Positions 1-13,020 of a stretch of 64,000 nucleotides of DNA are shown one piece after another (position 1 is the first letter of the stretch; every line of letters starts with the position of its first letter). The notes under the pieces were generated by a model. That model was given only the letters and a program-made list of their open reading frames with translations. It did no database searches and was not told the DNA's origin. The stretch lies in assembly GCA_026874595.1 (NCBI GenBank), contig CM049313.1, positions 51,511,659-51,575,658 of the forward strand, in the 5' to 3' direction. This DNA is from Sipunculus nudus. Lineage: Eukaryota > Annelida > Sipuncula > Golfingiida > Sipunculidae. Position numbers and translations under genes: made by a program.

Positions 1-72
1 CAAGTCGTACGTCACATTCACAACCGATTCATGCACCAGCGATTATAAGGCCAAAATAAAAAAAAAAATGTA

Positions 73-369
73 TGGTTCTCAGGCACTTTTTTTCCGAAAT
101 CAATGCGGGCGGGCGGTTTTTTTTTTTTAATTTTTTTTTTGTATGTTTCGATAAAAATTTCAAATGATAAGGGAAAAGCATGATAATAACAGATTTATTT
201 TGATAAACAAGTATAAGCCCTACATGACGAAGGAAATTTTATGATTTTATCTCCTTGAAAGAAATGTCCGAGCAGCTGCAGCTGAAAATTAGTAAGTTTC
301 TAATGAAAATCAAAATAAAAATTTTTGATGCGGGGGTTCAAAATTGATACGGGCGGTGCCTTAGAACCA
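73..369. mobile_element. Short inverted-repeat element (MITE), Tc1/mariner-like
   Basis: A 297-bp non-coding element with 14-bp terminal inverted repeats that differ at one base: TGGTTCTCAGGCAC at 73-86, and the complement of TGGTTCTAAGGCAC at 356-369. A TA dinucleotide flanks each end (71-72 and 370-371), which is the target-site duplication expected of Tc1/mariner transposition. The interior has poly-T runs and GCGGGCGG-type motifs and no open frame. It lies about 150 bp upstream of the splice acceptor of FAXC-like copy 1, so it sits in that gene's first intron or promoter side. The superfamily rests only on the TA duplication. Confidence 0.6.
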
Positions 370-543
370 TACCTTTAATTTTTTGGGCCTAATTGGCGAC
401 CAGTCCCAGAAGCAAAATCACCAGTCAGCGGGAGGCTTTATAAGTGACATTAATATTTATAAAAAATAGATATTTAAAAATTACTAAGTTGGTTTAATTA
501 TTTTTTTTTATGTAGGTATTTTACTGGAAGATTAATCCGAAGA

Positions 544-813
544 ATGTCAGCAATCCTGGGACGCATTTGGGAGATCATCAGTGATGTGTGGGAGAACAAA
601 CCAGTTCTCGTCGCAACATGTGTAGGGGTCGCTGGATTGTGTTGGTGGTGGAGGGTTCGAGCCCAACAGGAACCAAAACCCCCGGCAAACTGGTACAGGG
701 ACGTGGTGTACATTTACACGTTTCCACGGAAATTCACCAAACAGGTGGTGAACCTGTCACCGTTTGCAATGAAGATTGAGACTTCGCTCAGAATGCACAA
801 GATCAAGTACGAG
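544..813 (+). CDS. FAXC-like copy 1, coding exon 1
   Basis: Ninety codons ending in phase 0 at GAG|GTAATA. It encodes the N-terminal helix region, a hydrophobic segment (VLVATCVGVAGLCWWW) followed by RVRAQQ that suggests a signal-anchor, then the first beta strand and helix of the GST-like domain (DVVYIYTFPRKF; LSPFAMKIETSLRM). The ATG is the first in the exon, 28 nt after the acceptor, and aligns with the starts of the two paralogues. Confidence 0.87.
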
Positions 814-3104
814 GTAATAATTTAATGGTATCAGGAAACAAATAAGCCATCTTTATCGCCTTGTTATTCAGCCGCTGAGATTTCCGCCAAGTTATGTGCC
901 GCCACTGGCCAACACGAAGCCAAACTCTGTTCGCCGAGAAGTTCTTGCCTTGGCAGTTGTGAGGGCATGAATATTTCCAATCCCTTATCAAACGCTGGGT
1001 GATTAATTCCTTAAAAGTATTTAAAACCGCTTTTTCGTAGCATCAATTGTTTTTTGAGTGCATCATAATAAGACTAATCGCTTTAAGTGGAAAGCAAAAT
1101 TATTCAATATGTCTGATTTTCTAGGTTTGCACAAGAATTTAATTATTCCAAATAAGGATTTAAATTAACACGTGTAGTAAAGGTTATTCAAGTTTCAAAA
1201 ATATATATATATATATATCTTTACATATTATAACTTCAATCGACTTTCAGTGTCATTGAATTGAAGTGTCTGGTGTATCACTTATAGTTTTTAGGAAATA
1301 CAGATGCCTGGCATTAAAGGACAACTCGTATTAAATGATCAGTTTTATATCAAATACGTTTATATTCAATTGGCAAACATCGCAACGTACTAACTGTGGT
1401 AATGTTGCTTATTTCTAAATATGTTTACAAAAAAAATTGTCTAACAATAAACCCGATAAATATTATAATCAGGTGGTCGAGACTTTTCAAAGGTCATCCC
1501 GCCGGATTCAAATCCCGTACGTGTGGTTCAACGGTAAATGGTTGGAGGATTCTGGACTGATTATCAAACATCTGACGTCACACTTCAAGCTGGACGAGAC
1601 AGAGGGACTGACGGAGGCTGAGAGAGGGGTGTCACTGGCGTTCATCAGGATGATCGAGAGCCACACGTCATGGTAAGGCATGGCAAATCGGACTATGATT
1701 CATATTGGAATAAACAACAGTATGGTTGACCATAAGTCATATTTTTTTCAAATGTAGAAAAGATCAGTTCTAGCGCTAACGCACTTTCACTCAGAAAAAA
1801 ATTTCAAGCGTCTTGCCGTGCAGTTTAATATCTACAAACTGCCATAATAGGCCATAGCACTTCGAGGTTTACAAGGGGAGTTAACAGAAAATGTCTGCAT
1901 ATTTTGTTCGAACACTTTCCATTTTCCCCTGAAAAGTATCGTAGTATGATACCTAATTACGTCCTTCATTCCCGACAAGAGACCCGTTGCTCTCTGAAAA
2001 TATGTTCATGATATAACCTATTAGTTAAGCTATGAATCCTTTTTACGCGGTTGCGGATAGAGTGGACCATATGATATTATGAAGGACCGATTCCTTTTAT
2101 GCAGTTGCTGTCGTGGACCCCTATTACGGTCGCTGCATGATAAAAAAATGAGATGAGGGAAGCGGAATTCAGGTGAATTGTATACATCACATATGGGGTT
2201 TCCGAGGATTATAGGGTGTTTATCAGTATATGTACGCTCTTTATACGGCGCTTTAACTATAGGCCCACTGCCTGTATGGAAAGCGCTGTTTGTTATGACC
2301 TCGTATCCTGAATTGCAACAACAGAGGGGAGCACTGTATTTTTTGTCCAATCAGATGAGACCTTGTGCTGGAAGACACGGCCAAGCGAGGAATACACGGA
2401 GCCAATCATGTTCATTTCCTTTTGAGTGACAGCTCATCGTCCCGGTAATGGTCTGAACAGGCCACAGACTCGGATAGAATTGCCGCAGAGGTGGTTTGCT
2501 TAGGGCCTTGGGCACATAGGATGCCCGGCCGGTGAGCTGTAATTCAAACGAAACGTAACAACAAAGGCTGCGTGCACACCTCGCTGGCTGGTTTCAGTTC
2601 TGCAGACAACAGATACAAGGCTATGCTAACACAGTCATACTGTCAGAATCGAATCGGTCGATGATGCGAGAATGCAGAGGGGGCAATTTAAATTCGACCG
2701 TTAACTGTCTTCAAACGGCGCTTAAAGCACAGCTATGGGCGGAGCCAGGATGCCTGTCGAGTGTTGTCTATTGGCATCTGGTTGGCTGCTTGTCACATCA
2801 TACGCACGTGTTTTTCAGCGGACAACGAACCGCCATCTGGTGTCTAAATATATCATAAACGGCCTAAGCTGGCAGCGTGAAAATCAGTTGCTTCTTTAGA
2901 AGCGTAAGATTTCCGCTGCCTCGGGAGCGTACAGTATATGCCTCGAAAAAAACTTTTTTTTTTGCCTGTAAAGATCGATTTAAATAATTGTAAATGTTTG
3001 AAACATTTGCCTGATATTTACTAGTGAGTCGTCTGCCTAATACTTGTATCTGTTTGAAGTAAAGCAGCTGGTTTCTTAATCTTTTACTGCCAATTCCACA
3101 ATGC

Positions 3105-3158
<54 letters not shown>

Positions 3159-3165
3159 TTATATA

Positions 3166-3204
<39 letters not shown>

Positions 3205-5957
3205 TACATAGATAATATATCACATATACAAACATACAATTTATCCGCAACCGCGAACGCATGACAGGAATCGGCCTTGCCGAAACCGCATACCACGACC
3301 ATAACCGTAACCGCATAAAAGGAATCATAGCTTTATAGTCGAACTCGAATACCATTCAATTTGTAGTAAAGCGTAAGTGATGCCACCTATAGTTTACAAT
3401 TCTGCATGCATTACAGAAAAACCGGAGAGGACAATATAATATAAAAAAATAGGTCAAGTGATGCCAGCTGTTGCTTGGTTACTTATACAGATGCCATGAA
3501 TACATGTAAAACCAGAGTACATAATAAGTCAAATTTGAAGTTATTTTGAGAACAATTGCTTTTTATTTGGGATTAGGTTAATCCTCATTATTCTCATAAG
3601 CAGTAAACTATCAGAAAATAAGAGCCACCACCTGCAGCTTACACTGGCGATACCAGTTAAAAGATACATTTTGAGTTACCTTTAATTAATAGTTAACATA
3701 GTATGAAAAAACAGAGTAATTTTGGTTTACATGGGAGAAAGGGATATGATATGAAGGAATCTCTTGTCTCCCTGTCTAGGACGATATTCAGCTACAGATA
3801 CGTAACTAACACAAAGGAGTACAACCGGGTATTTCAACTGAGTCAGAACAAGATTGCGCATGCGTACATGGCCCGAAGAATCAAGAGTAAGGTAAGGAGC
3901 GAGTTTCTATTCTATGACTCAGATAAGGGGGGGGGGGCTCTCCACTTTGTCTTATTTCGGGAATCATTCCCAGACACTTAAGGAAACCACACGGCTGCTC
4001 TTATATAGTCGTTTTCAGTTTTACAGCACAATGCCTTTGTAGTTGTTTATAATATGTTTGTGCTTTAATATACGATACTATTAGCAAATACTTTGCTATT
4101 AAGAAATAACATTTGTCTCTCTCACCAAATAACTATGACAACGTGAACCTCGATTACATCCTTACTTGACTGTTTTAATAAAATAAAACAATTTTGACAG
4201 TAATTATACTTATATTATAAAAGGATCAGTTGAATAAATAGATAAATGCTCCACGATACATACCAATCATAAAGTTTTAATCATGTGTTTCAAAATAATA
4301 ATTTGTAGTGTAGAAAGTGCATGTGATCTACTTATGGTAAATGTTTTGCTTTTAAGTTCATGAAAATCTCCTGGGGTCACGGCATGGGAAGGTACACTGA
4401 TGACGAAAGAGCAGACCTGGGTCGTTGTGACGTCACAGCCATCAGCAACTTTCTGGGTGACAAACCATACATGCTGGGAGACAGAATGACATTAGTGAGA
4501 TATCATTTCAGTGATTCCAATACATAATTAGAAAATAACTTCCGCCAAGGCAGCTCATTACCCGGATATGGCATAACCCCTGGATGGTGAGCCAGAAAAC
4601 CCGCAGAATTGTATCATGCGTTCCTTTGATCATCGTCGAACTATCCTGAGAATTCCATCAGAATCCATTGATAACTTTATGAGTAATGTAGCTAACAGGC
4701 AAACCCACCGTAAAACAAACAAACAAACCAACGCCGGCAAAAACATAACCTCCTCGGCGGAGGTAAGTATGGTCGTATGTGACTGGTGCTGTTTCGTGGG
4801 GCATATTTATGCCAGGCCTACCTACATAGTCGAAGAAACAACGCTTTCTGGAAAAGCACAAACAGAATGAATTTGCATAACAAGGAAATATAGCAGCTCC
4901 CATAACATTACAAAGCTTCAATTGAAGAAGGTGTCATCAAGACCCGTTTAATTATTGAAGCTATTATATCAGTTAATAATATAATGTACTTTATATTAGG
5001 TTCCGCCAGGTGGCAGTACTGTTAGCGCATTGAGAGGTATTTAAGCCATTAACTGTGAGACCCTCCGTAACGGCCTATTTTTGATCGCAATTATTTGCGT
5101 GATACTACTGGTGTTCCTCAATTAGGTGATCCGGTCGGTTAATTAACTGGTGACCAGTTAAATGGTGACCTTAAAGATAAACTCACCCATTAACGATCAA
5201 ACCCTCTCCTGATCTGCCATGACCCTTCACGACCCCCACGATTATCACCGACTGTGATACGATCTGCACCCCGAATAAACACGATTTTCCCAAACTATAG
5301 CTGAATCGTAGTCCCAGGATATAACAAAATACCTCCCTCAGGCTAGCCGTACTTCAAGAAAATGACCAATCAAGTTAAGTTTATGCATTTTTCTGCAAAG
5401 GTGGGAAATTTATATGAATAGAACAAGATTTTATCTAGTTATATCATATTTTTTTTCAGAAAATGGTTGAATTATATTTCATTACTTTTATACATTATTA
5501 GAACGGAGGATGCAGACAGTTTACAGGAACATTACGATAGGTTTAACACTTTTATTTATTTTATTATGTTGTTGCCAAACCCTTCTCGAGTGTTTGGAAG
5601 TAAATAATCGCAGACTGATTTACTGAAAACACAATATTTAACATTAAAGATATGTTTGATTTATTTAAGTCATAACTGCATCATATATTAACCAGTAAGA
5701 AGGACAAAGTAAAGTTACACAGTGTCCAAACATTAATAATATTCTCGCTGCACTTTTATGACTCTTCCTTTTCTTTTCAGCTGGACTGCTGCGTTTTCGG
5801 TCATCTCTGTCAAGTTGTTTTGGTTGATATGCCTTATCCACATAAAACTGCTCTGAAGGGCAAAGGGGAAAATCTTGTTCGGTACATCGACCGCATCAAA
5901 GACCTTTTATGGCCCGATTGGGACATCCTTTGTGACGTAAAAGGCAGATTTCAGTGA
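544..5957 (+). CDS. FAXC-like: FAXC-like protein, copy 1 (five coding exons, intact)
   Basis: Coding exons are 544-813, 1473-1672, 3780-3891, 4357-4494 and 5781-5957. They total 897 nt, giving a 298-residue protein. Introns begin GTAATA, GTAAGG, GTAAGG and GTGAGA and end in AG after pyrimidine-rich tracts. The reading frame is kept across every junction. The order of parts matches the failed-axon-connections homolog family: a hydrophobic N-terminal anchor (about residues 20-38) followed by a basic stretch, a thioredoxin-like GST N-terminal domain (DVVYIYTFPRKF... and IPYVWFNG, EDSGLII), then an all-helical GST C-terminal domain including GHGMGRYTDDE and CCVFGHLCQ. FAXC relatives are membrane-linked GST-fold proteins first connected with axon development in flies; the biochemical activity is not established. 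An acceptor AG at 514-515 precedes the ATG by 28 nt, so a 5' untranslated exon must lie upstream, outside the window or unrecognised. Confidence 0.88.
1473..1672 (+). CDS. FAXC-like copy 1, coding exon 2
   Basis: 200 nt, entering in phase 0 after ATCAG and leaving with two bases of a Trp codon at TG|GTAAGG. It encodes the rest of the thioredoxin-like domain: IPYVWFNG carries the cis-proline of the GST fold, and EDSGLII corresponds to the Asp/Glu-Ser motif of the GSH-binding helix in GST relatives. It is the best-conserved exon among the three copies (56 of 66 residues identical to copy 3 by my count). Confidence 0.88.
1673..3779 (+). other. Intron 2 of FAXC-like copy 1
   Basis: A 2.1-kb intron with GTAAGG and CTGTCTAG borders. 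The middle part (about 2460-2900) is less AT-rich than its surroundings and holds several CpGs, but I recognise no exon or promoter there. The 3' half contains a long AT microsatellite (3107-3202). Confidence 0.7.
3107..3202. repeat. (AT)n microsatellite
   Basis: Two blocks of TA dinucleotides separated by a short interruption at about 3155-3168. The tyrosine-isoleucine open frame on the minus strand here is a product of the repeat. Confidence 0.95.
3780..3891 (+). CDS. FAXC-like copy 1, coding exon 3
   Basis: 112 nt, beginning with the last base of the split Trp codon after CTGTCTAG and ending AAG|GTAAGG. The translation starts WTIFSYRY and ends ARRIKSK. This helical segment of the GST C-terminal domain is poorly conserved relative to copy 3 (15 of 38 residues). 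The same open frame continues past the donor into the intron, but the paralogue ends at exactly the same phase and length, which supports the junction chosen. Confidence 0.82.
4357..4494 (+). CDS. FAXC-like copy 1, coding exon 4
   Basis: 138 nt (46 codons, phase 0 at both ends), too short to stand out as an open frame. It opens after TGCTTTTAAG and closes TTA|GTGAGA. It encodes SWGHGMGRYTDDE and FLGDKPYMLGDRM, matching the GHGIGR and LGDKKYIMG segments of the vertebrate FAXC proteins as I know them. Copy 3 has an exon of identical length and phase. Confidence 0.85.
5781..5957 (+). CDS. FAXC-like copy 1, terminal coding exon 5
   Basis: 177 nt including TGA, after a strong acceptor (TTCTTTTCAG). 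It encodes LDCCVFGHLCQVVLVDMPYP, then a basic helix (NLVRYIDRIKDLLWPDW), and ends CDVKGRFQ. The Pfam-type GST C-terminal motif D-x-x-VFGHL marks the family. It is 45 of 58 residues identical to copy 3 by hand count. Vertebrate FAXC has a longer acidic tail that is absent here. Confidence 0.87.
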   Translation: MDCCVFGHLCQVVLVDMPYPHKTALKGKGENLVRYIDRIKDLLWPDWDILCDVKGRFQ

Positions 5958-8900
5958 CGCCCATTTAATGCTACATGCATCTGACACTTCATTCTCTACA
6001 CAGAAGATCTATCTATGAATGTTGATCATTTGTATTTAGCAGACCTTGCCCCTGTGCGGGAGTTGGTGGTATTATATACCTAGAGACATAATGATTGCAC
6101 CATTATAATCAAACGGGCACATTACCTTTCTCCTAGTGTTTAACCATTACACCCCCCCCCCTCCATCTTCTCAGAGTTGTGGACTTTTTTTGGGCCAAGT
6201 GGGTTATGCTTTCATTGTTAAATATAAACCATTCCCATGAAGCCGCACTTGGTTTGTTTATGTTATACAACAATTTCAAAATAAGGCAAACCTAATCCTT
6301 TATTTGTGTAATATCTGACTTGGGTGTTGAAACTGTAAATTAACGTTGTTCGTCACTGATGCTGTTTTTGCTGTTGCTTTTGTTGTTGCTGATATTTGTT
6401 TTAACTTACATTTGTGGGCTCAGCGAGGCCAAATCAAGCTTTCCATTGTTTTGTCCAGACCTAACAACGCTTTTTTTTATAACTGGCGAGTTTTAAATTC
6501 CATCTTTTTGACCCTTTGAGGTTTGTACAATTTGGCCTTTTATAATGAATCTGTATATGGAACAGATGGCGTGAGAAGTTATTTCCATATTTGTCAGATT
6601 TCAAGTGAATTTCTAATAAAAAAACACTACCATGATTTAAGCAGCATATGCCTGACCGAGTAAATATGGACACTGAGTAAATGAAATTACATTTAAATTT
6701 TACAGGGTTGGCCGGTCGATGCCAGGGCGATAAAAGTCATGCTGGTTTATGGAATATCAAAATGTTTATGTTTCAGTATTGGGCCTAAGTACTCTTATTT
6801 GTTGCCTTTGAGTCTTTGTTGGTATAAAATGAAAGACTATAGTTATTCACCAGATACTGCTGCTAGACCAATGATAATTTTTTTATAAACAACAGCTGGT
6901 CCAGCCTTGCCCTAACAATGGGCACATCCAAGACATTCATTGAACCAGCACATAATCAGTTACCTCATCTACTTGTCACTAGCCTCCTGGGGTTATATAA
7001 GGCATAGAAACCACCCCTTGCTGTGGATGGGTAAGGGAAGCACTCTGGTCTATACTCGATGAGCTGATCTCCCGACATTACAGAGAAAATCACTCTCAGA
7101 TTGATACACTCAGATTCAGGGACTGTCTCTCTAAACGCCATACGCATAAATGTCAGCTTAGAAACACCTTCCTTTTCATATACATGTAACCAAACATTAT
7201 TGACATTTGATTAAGAGTAAAGGTTTAATTTTTCATTCATGAAAACCCGTTTATGAGCAAGTGGGATACTAATATTAATTTCTATTTTAGTCGATTTTCT
7301 TTCAATGGCATAGGTCCAGACCTTTCTGCGTGGTGAGGGTATAAAAATGTAAAAAATATAGTGTATGACTTTATCATGAAAATTATTGACAAAACTACTC
7401 CCGGATTCACTACATTTCCCCTATTCGTAACTTAAAGGATATGCAAATATGCATCCTTCAGGTTTGCTATGAAACTTGCAGTTTAAATAACCAGAATGTA
7501 TCTGCATTTATATCATATATTCGCTTCACAGATTTTTTTTATCGTATTGCTTTAATATCAAGAACCTTTTTCGGTTCATATTGTATCTTCATGTTGTAAT
7601 TCTTTTATATTTGTGTTTTTTTCTATAAAATACCCTAATACATGTATCTGAATACTAATATGGAATTACTTTTATAATACGCATAAGGATATGGATGGTT
7701 TGAGAAAATACCTCGAGAATCTCTTATTATCCAGCTATAATGTCCGTTATACGTTCCAACCGGATTTTGAGAATTCTTATGTGAGTTACAAAGTTCATTA
7801 ATCATTCAGCGTTGTTATCTTGTATAGGGTTTTCTCAATTTCCCGATTCGAGGAAAACCAGCTGACCCTCAGCTATTGCACGGCGCCCCTGGAGGTTGTA
7901 TACAGCAAAACCAGGAGGCAGTTGATTAATTGACTGATTTAGAATTAATGTTCGTGAACACTCCGTAATGAGTGTACTTATATAATCCCAGGTTGCAAAC
8001 AAACCAACACACTGGCCTTGTAAAAGTAGAACATGGTAAGATGATCTTTTGTCGCGCACAGAGAACTGACCGTCAGATAAATTGATTCAGGGGCCACGTA
8101 GTCAGAAACAGGCCTATCCTAAATGTACACCGAACACACGTGTTGCACGCTACATACGGCTGTACGCGTGTGACGTCACCCATGCAGATCACATCGTACT
8201 CTGACTCAAGCTGTCTTGGGTAACTTCCGACTATATACGCCGATTCATAAAAAATCAAAAGTGTTGACTTTGCAAATCAGCTAAATATGACCCAGGTAAG
8301 CTGTGCGTTGCACTGTGTGTCATTTGGGAAAATGTGGTGGGTGTCATGGTCGATATCAACTCCGAATATGTTTGTGACATGGACATCGCTGCGCTGGACT
8401 GCCCAAGAATTAACTCGCGAGTGCCTCGAAAATAAGCATCAACATTTCACGAAAAGATATTTCAAAATGGCTCTCGCCTTTTTAACCTTTGTTGGTTCAT
8501 TGTTATATACAGATAGGCAGTTAAAGTGAAAATACTCTCGATCTGCGATTGTCAGAATTTCGATATTGATTTCTCGCGAATACTCGTTCATGATACACGT
8601 GTTATGCGGCTCATATTAGGCCTATGTGTTTTCAAAACCATAGATGGATATGTTTCTTCAGCAATCGTAAGACCCCATTCATTTTGAAAATATCTTTTAA
8701 TAATCGCCTGAGTCAAGGACCACAAAAAAAATCACCTACATTGAGAAAAAAGCTTGACTAATTAAAGATCAGTAACTGTATCATATGTTAAAATCCGGCT
8801 GTATATCACATTTATATACGCATGCAGCATTCACTATGGTATGCAGGTAATCCATTGATTTATTAAAATAACATTAAATACATGTATGTATTTTAAAAGG

Positions 8901-9556
8901 GCGAGGAGGGCGGAGCTACAGATCACCGACCGAGGCGGCGTATTTTAATTGTATCTTTTGCTTTTATTGCCTTTACATGCAGGTGGCTAACCGCGCCCCG
9001 CTGACCAGACCTAGAACCAGGAACCGTTAAACCCCGTCCTTTGTACTGAATATATAATTTCCATCCAAGTATTGAGTTATACAAGCAGTTCGTCCGTCCT
9101 TTTACTAAGTAATCAGTTCGGTGGCGCCACCTACATTTTCAAATATATTTGTACACAGATCCGATACGACGGTACCTGTATAAAAGGTGTGGTTTGTGGT
9201 AGTGATAGTTTTAAGCTAGAAAAACAAATGGAGGGCATACATATACTATTCAACATATAGACATATTTCTGCCGCTTGTATCCTCTCATAAAATTATGTT
9301 GTTCTGTTAATAAACTTTAGTACAAGGTCATGACATTATTTTGAGGGTATATATGGGTTAAGCGATTCCTGAAGTATATGTTAGATTACCGTGTTTTGTT
9401 TTTTGGCGAGTACAAGCTGGTACCAATATATTCGCACAACACATGCGCCAGAGGTTCGATTTAATAAACATCTCAAGTAGGGCCAAGTTTTCTGCAGTTC
9501 AAATCTATTGATTGAGCTTTTATAGTTATTGGATATATTAATGTGTACAAATGAAT
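5958..9556. other. Intergenic region, no gene recognised
   Basis: AT-rich sequence downstream of FAXC-like copy 1. An AATAAA lies at about 6615, some 660 nt past the stop codon, and could serve as polyadenylation signal for the gene, but nothing singles it out. The short open frames here have no recognisable domain and no exon-like borders. Confidence 0.5.
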
Positions 9557-9772
9557 GGGGGACCTGGACAGCTGAGTGGTAAAACGCTCGGCTTTCTCCG
9601 CTGGCGACCCGGGTTTGATTCCCGGCGTGGCTATGAGAGTGGGTTGTAGTTGCCCGTCCAAAGTCGGTGGTTTTCTCCGGGTCCTCCGGTTTCCTCCACC
9701 CCTACCGACTCATGGAGAGTGCCTTTGATTCGTTATTATAACTAGTTGTACAATCCATGTTAAATAAAAAAA
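9557..9772 (+). mobile_element. tRNA-derived SINE, copy 1
   Basis: The 5' part looks like a tRNA: an A-box-like CTGAGTGGTAAAACGC near 9572 and a B-box GGGTTTGATTCCC at 9611-9623. The body contains GGTGGTTTTCTCCGGGTCCT and a pyrimidine-rich CCTCC stretch. The 3' tail is ATTATAACTAGTT followed by an A-rich AAATAAAAAA end. The sequence at 53762-53981 matches along the whole length, including the tail, so this is an interspersed family and not a tRNA gene. SINEs of this layout are transcribed by RNA polymerase III and move with LINE enzymes. Confidence 0.85.
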
Positions 9773-9919
9773 GTTTATATTTACAAATTAATGTGGTTTT
9801 ATCCGCTTCGTTCTCGAAGCCGTGAGATATTTTCTCCCCATTAATGCATGAATGCAGCTATATAACATTAAATGCTATTGTTTAACACTTGCTGACTGTA
9901 AGTCATCTGTAAGTCATCT

Positions 9920-12900
9920 GAGCTATAGGGATCACCTTTTGTCCGTCGTCCGTCCGGCCGTCCGGGCGTCTGTCCGTTAACAGGGCACAAATCGAAACCG
10001 CTGGATCTGGAATCTTCTTACTTTACATCCAGAGAGGTCCATGAAAAATAGCCTTGGAAACCTTGAATTAGGGCCTTGTTACCCATATCCTTCGAGCTAT
10101 GGGGCCCCAAGGTGCCCCCTTTAATAGTAAAAATAATTCCTACAAAAACTTCAATATCTGATTAAGTTCATCACTGATGGTCATGATTTTTGGCATACAT
10201 ATTGATCATGAGATGTTCCATCAGTTCCTGCAGACTGGTGGCGCCATCTGTATTTTTCGATTTTTTACGAATTTTTTTCTCTATTTTTGAGACCTTTAAA
10301 AATGTGGACATCTCTTAACAGGGCACAAATCGTAAATACTGGACCTAGAATCTTCATTCTTGACATTCTGAGAGACCTATGAAAAGTCTCCATGGAAACC
10401 AGAAATTAGGTCTCTGTTACCCATATCCTTTGAGCTATGTGGCCCCAAAATACCCCCAAGAATAGTGAAAAATTTCAAACAAAAACTTCAATATCTGATT
10501 AAGTTTATCACTGATGGTCATGATTTTTGGCATACATATTAATCATGAGATGTTTCATCAGTTTTTGCAGACTAGTGGCGCCACCTGTATTTTTCGATTT
10601 TTTACGAATTGTTTTCTCTATTTTTGAGACATTTAAAAATGATAACATATGTTAACAGGGCACAAATCATAATAACTGGATCTAGAATCTTCATTCTTCA
10701 TATTCTAAGAGACCTATGGAAAGTCTCCATGGAAACCAGAAATCAGGTCTCTGTTACCCATATTCTTTGAGCTATGGGGCCCCAAAGTACCCCCCAGAAT
10801 AGTAAAAAAATTCATAAAAAAACTTCAATATCTGATTAACTGCATCACTGATAGTCATGATTTTTGGCATACATATTGATCATGAGATGTTCCATCAGTT
10901 TCTGCAGACTGGTGGCGCCACCTGTATTTTTAGATTTTTTACGATTTTTTTTCTCTATTTTTGAGACCTTTAAAAATGTGGACATCTGTTTACAGGGCAC
11001 AAATCGTAAAGACTGGACCTAGAATCTTCATTCTTTACATTCTGAGAGACCTATGAAAGGTCTCCATGGAAACCAGAAATTAGGTCTCTGTTACCCATAT
11101 CCTTTGAGCTATGTGGCCCCAAAATACCCCCAAGAATAGTGAAAAATTTCATACAAAAACTTCAATATCTGATTAAGTTTATCACTGATGGTCATGATTT
11201 TTGGCATACATATTAATCATGAGATGTTTCATCAGTTTCTGCAGACTAGTGGCGCCACCTGTATTTTTCGATTTTTTACGAATTGTTTTCTCTATTTTTA
11301 AGACCTTCATAAATGATAACATCTGTTAACAGGGCACAAATCATAACAACTGGACCTAGAATCTTCATTCTTGATATTCTAAGAGACCTATGAAAAGTCT
11401 CCATGGAAACCAGAAATTAGGTCTCTGTTACCCATATTCTTTGAGCTATGGGGCCCCAAAGCCCCCCCCCCCCAGAATAGTAAAAAATTTCACAACAAAA
11501 CTTCAATATCTCATTAACTACAACACTGATGGTCATGATTTTTTGCAATACATATTGATCATGAGATGTTTCATCAGTTTCTGCAGACTGGTGGCGCCAC
11601 CTGTATTTTTTAAATTTTTCAATTTTTTTTCTCTATTTTTGAGACCTTTAAGGATGTAGTTATCTGTCAACAGGGTTCAAATTGTAACGACTAGACCTAG
11701 AATCTTTATTCTTGACACACAGAGAGACCCATGTTAAGTGTCCATAGAAACATGAAATTAGGTCTTTGTTACCCATATCCTATGAGCTGTTGCACTTCAA
11801 AGTACAGCTCAGATTAATGGAAAATTTGATACAATAGCTGAAGTATCTGAACAACTAATGCAGAGATCACCATAATTGTTTGCATGGATATTGATCATGG
11901 AGTGTGTCATCAGTTTCTGCAGCCTGGATGTGCCACCTCTATTTTTTTATTTTTTACGAATTGTTTTCTCTATTTTTTTAGACCTTTAAAAATGTGAACA
12001 TCTGTTAACAGGGCACATATCGTAAAGACTGGACCTAGAATCTTCATTCTTGACATTCTGAGAAACCTATGAAAAGTCTCCATGGAATTTTGGATTTTTG
12101 GCATACATATTGATCATGAGATGTTTCATCAGTTTCTTCAGACTGGTGGCGCCACCTGTATTTTTTTAATTTTTCAATTTTTTTTCTCTATTTTTGAGAC
12201 CTTTAAAGATATGAACATCTGTTAATAGGGCACAAATCATAACAACTGGACCTAGAATCTTCATTCTTTACACACAGGGAGACCTATGAAAAATCTCTAT
12301 GGAAAGTTGAAATAAGGTCTCTGTTACCCATATCCATTAAGCTGTATGGCTCCAAAGTAACCCCAGAAAAATAAAAAATTGGATACAAAAACTCCAGTAT
12401 CTCAATAACTACAACAATGATGGTCATGATTTTTGACATACATATTGATCATGACGTGTTCCATCAGTTTCAGCAGACTGGGTTCGCCACCTCTATTTTT
12501 TTCAAATTTTTATGCTTTATTTTCTCTATTTTTGAGACCTTTAAAGATGTGGTTATCTGTCAACAGGGTACAAATTGTAGCAACTGGACCTAGAATCTTC
12601 ATTCTTGTCATGCGAGGCCCTTGAAAAGTGTCTGTGGAAACCTGAAATTAGGTCTCTGTTACCCATATCCTTCAAGCTATAGGACTCCAAAGTATCCCTC
12701 AGAATAATGGAAAATCTGATACAAAAGCTGAAGTATCTGAACAACTAATCGAGAGACCACCATGCTTCTTTGCATGGATATTGACCATTAAGTGTTTTTA
12801 TTATTTTCTGCAGACTTGTGGAGCCACCTATATTTTTTTAAAGTTTACGCATTTTTCTCTATTCTTCAGATATATTAATACAGACGCAATCTCAGCCTGT

Positions 12901-13020
12901 TGGTTAATCCGTTTGATGCTTCAGTTCAATGGTTATATACTACCATTCAGATGATAAAATTTCCTCTTGCAAATCTCTTCCCAGTCAGCTGAGCGTCATG
13001 ACCCATGGGTCACTTGTTAA
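9920..13020 (+). repeat. Tandem array of a ~337-bp unit with a palindromic 3' end
   Basis: The block opens with a GTCCGTCGTCCGTCC-rich head and then repeats a unit whose start (ACAGGGCACAAATCG or a variant) recurs near 9979, 10317, 10654, 10991, 11327, 11668, 12006, 12226 and 12560, a spacing of about 337 bp with one shortened copy. Most units carry the motif GGTGGCGCCACC or a one-base variant, and a GTTACCCATAT motif. The block ends in TGAGCGTCATGACCCATGGG followed by TCACTTGTTAA. A related block lies at 22500-23610 and remnants at 29830-29990 and 62096-62255. The head, repeated core and palindromic tail together look like a non-autonomous transposon (Helitron-like or similar); the class is inference. 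Confidence 0.85.
12999..13012. repeat. Terminal palindrome of the 337-bp repeat family
   Basis: TGACCCATGGGTCA is a perfect 14-bp palindrome followed by CTTGTT. The equivalent site at 23588-23601 reads TGGCCCATGGGCCA followed by CTCGTT: both arms changed together. Confidence 0.8.

Noticed and set aside
9557-9640. Candidate tRNA gene
   Set aside because: The A and B boxes are present but no full cloverleaf or anticodon arm; the body and tail, and a second copy at 53762, show a SINE.
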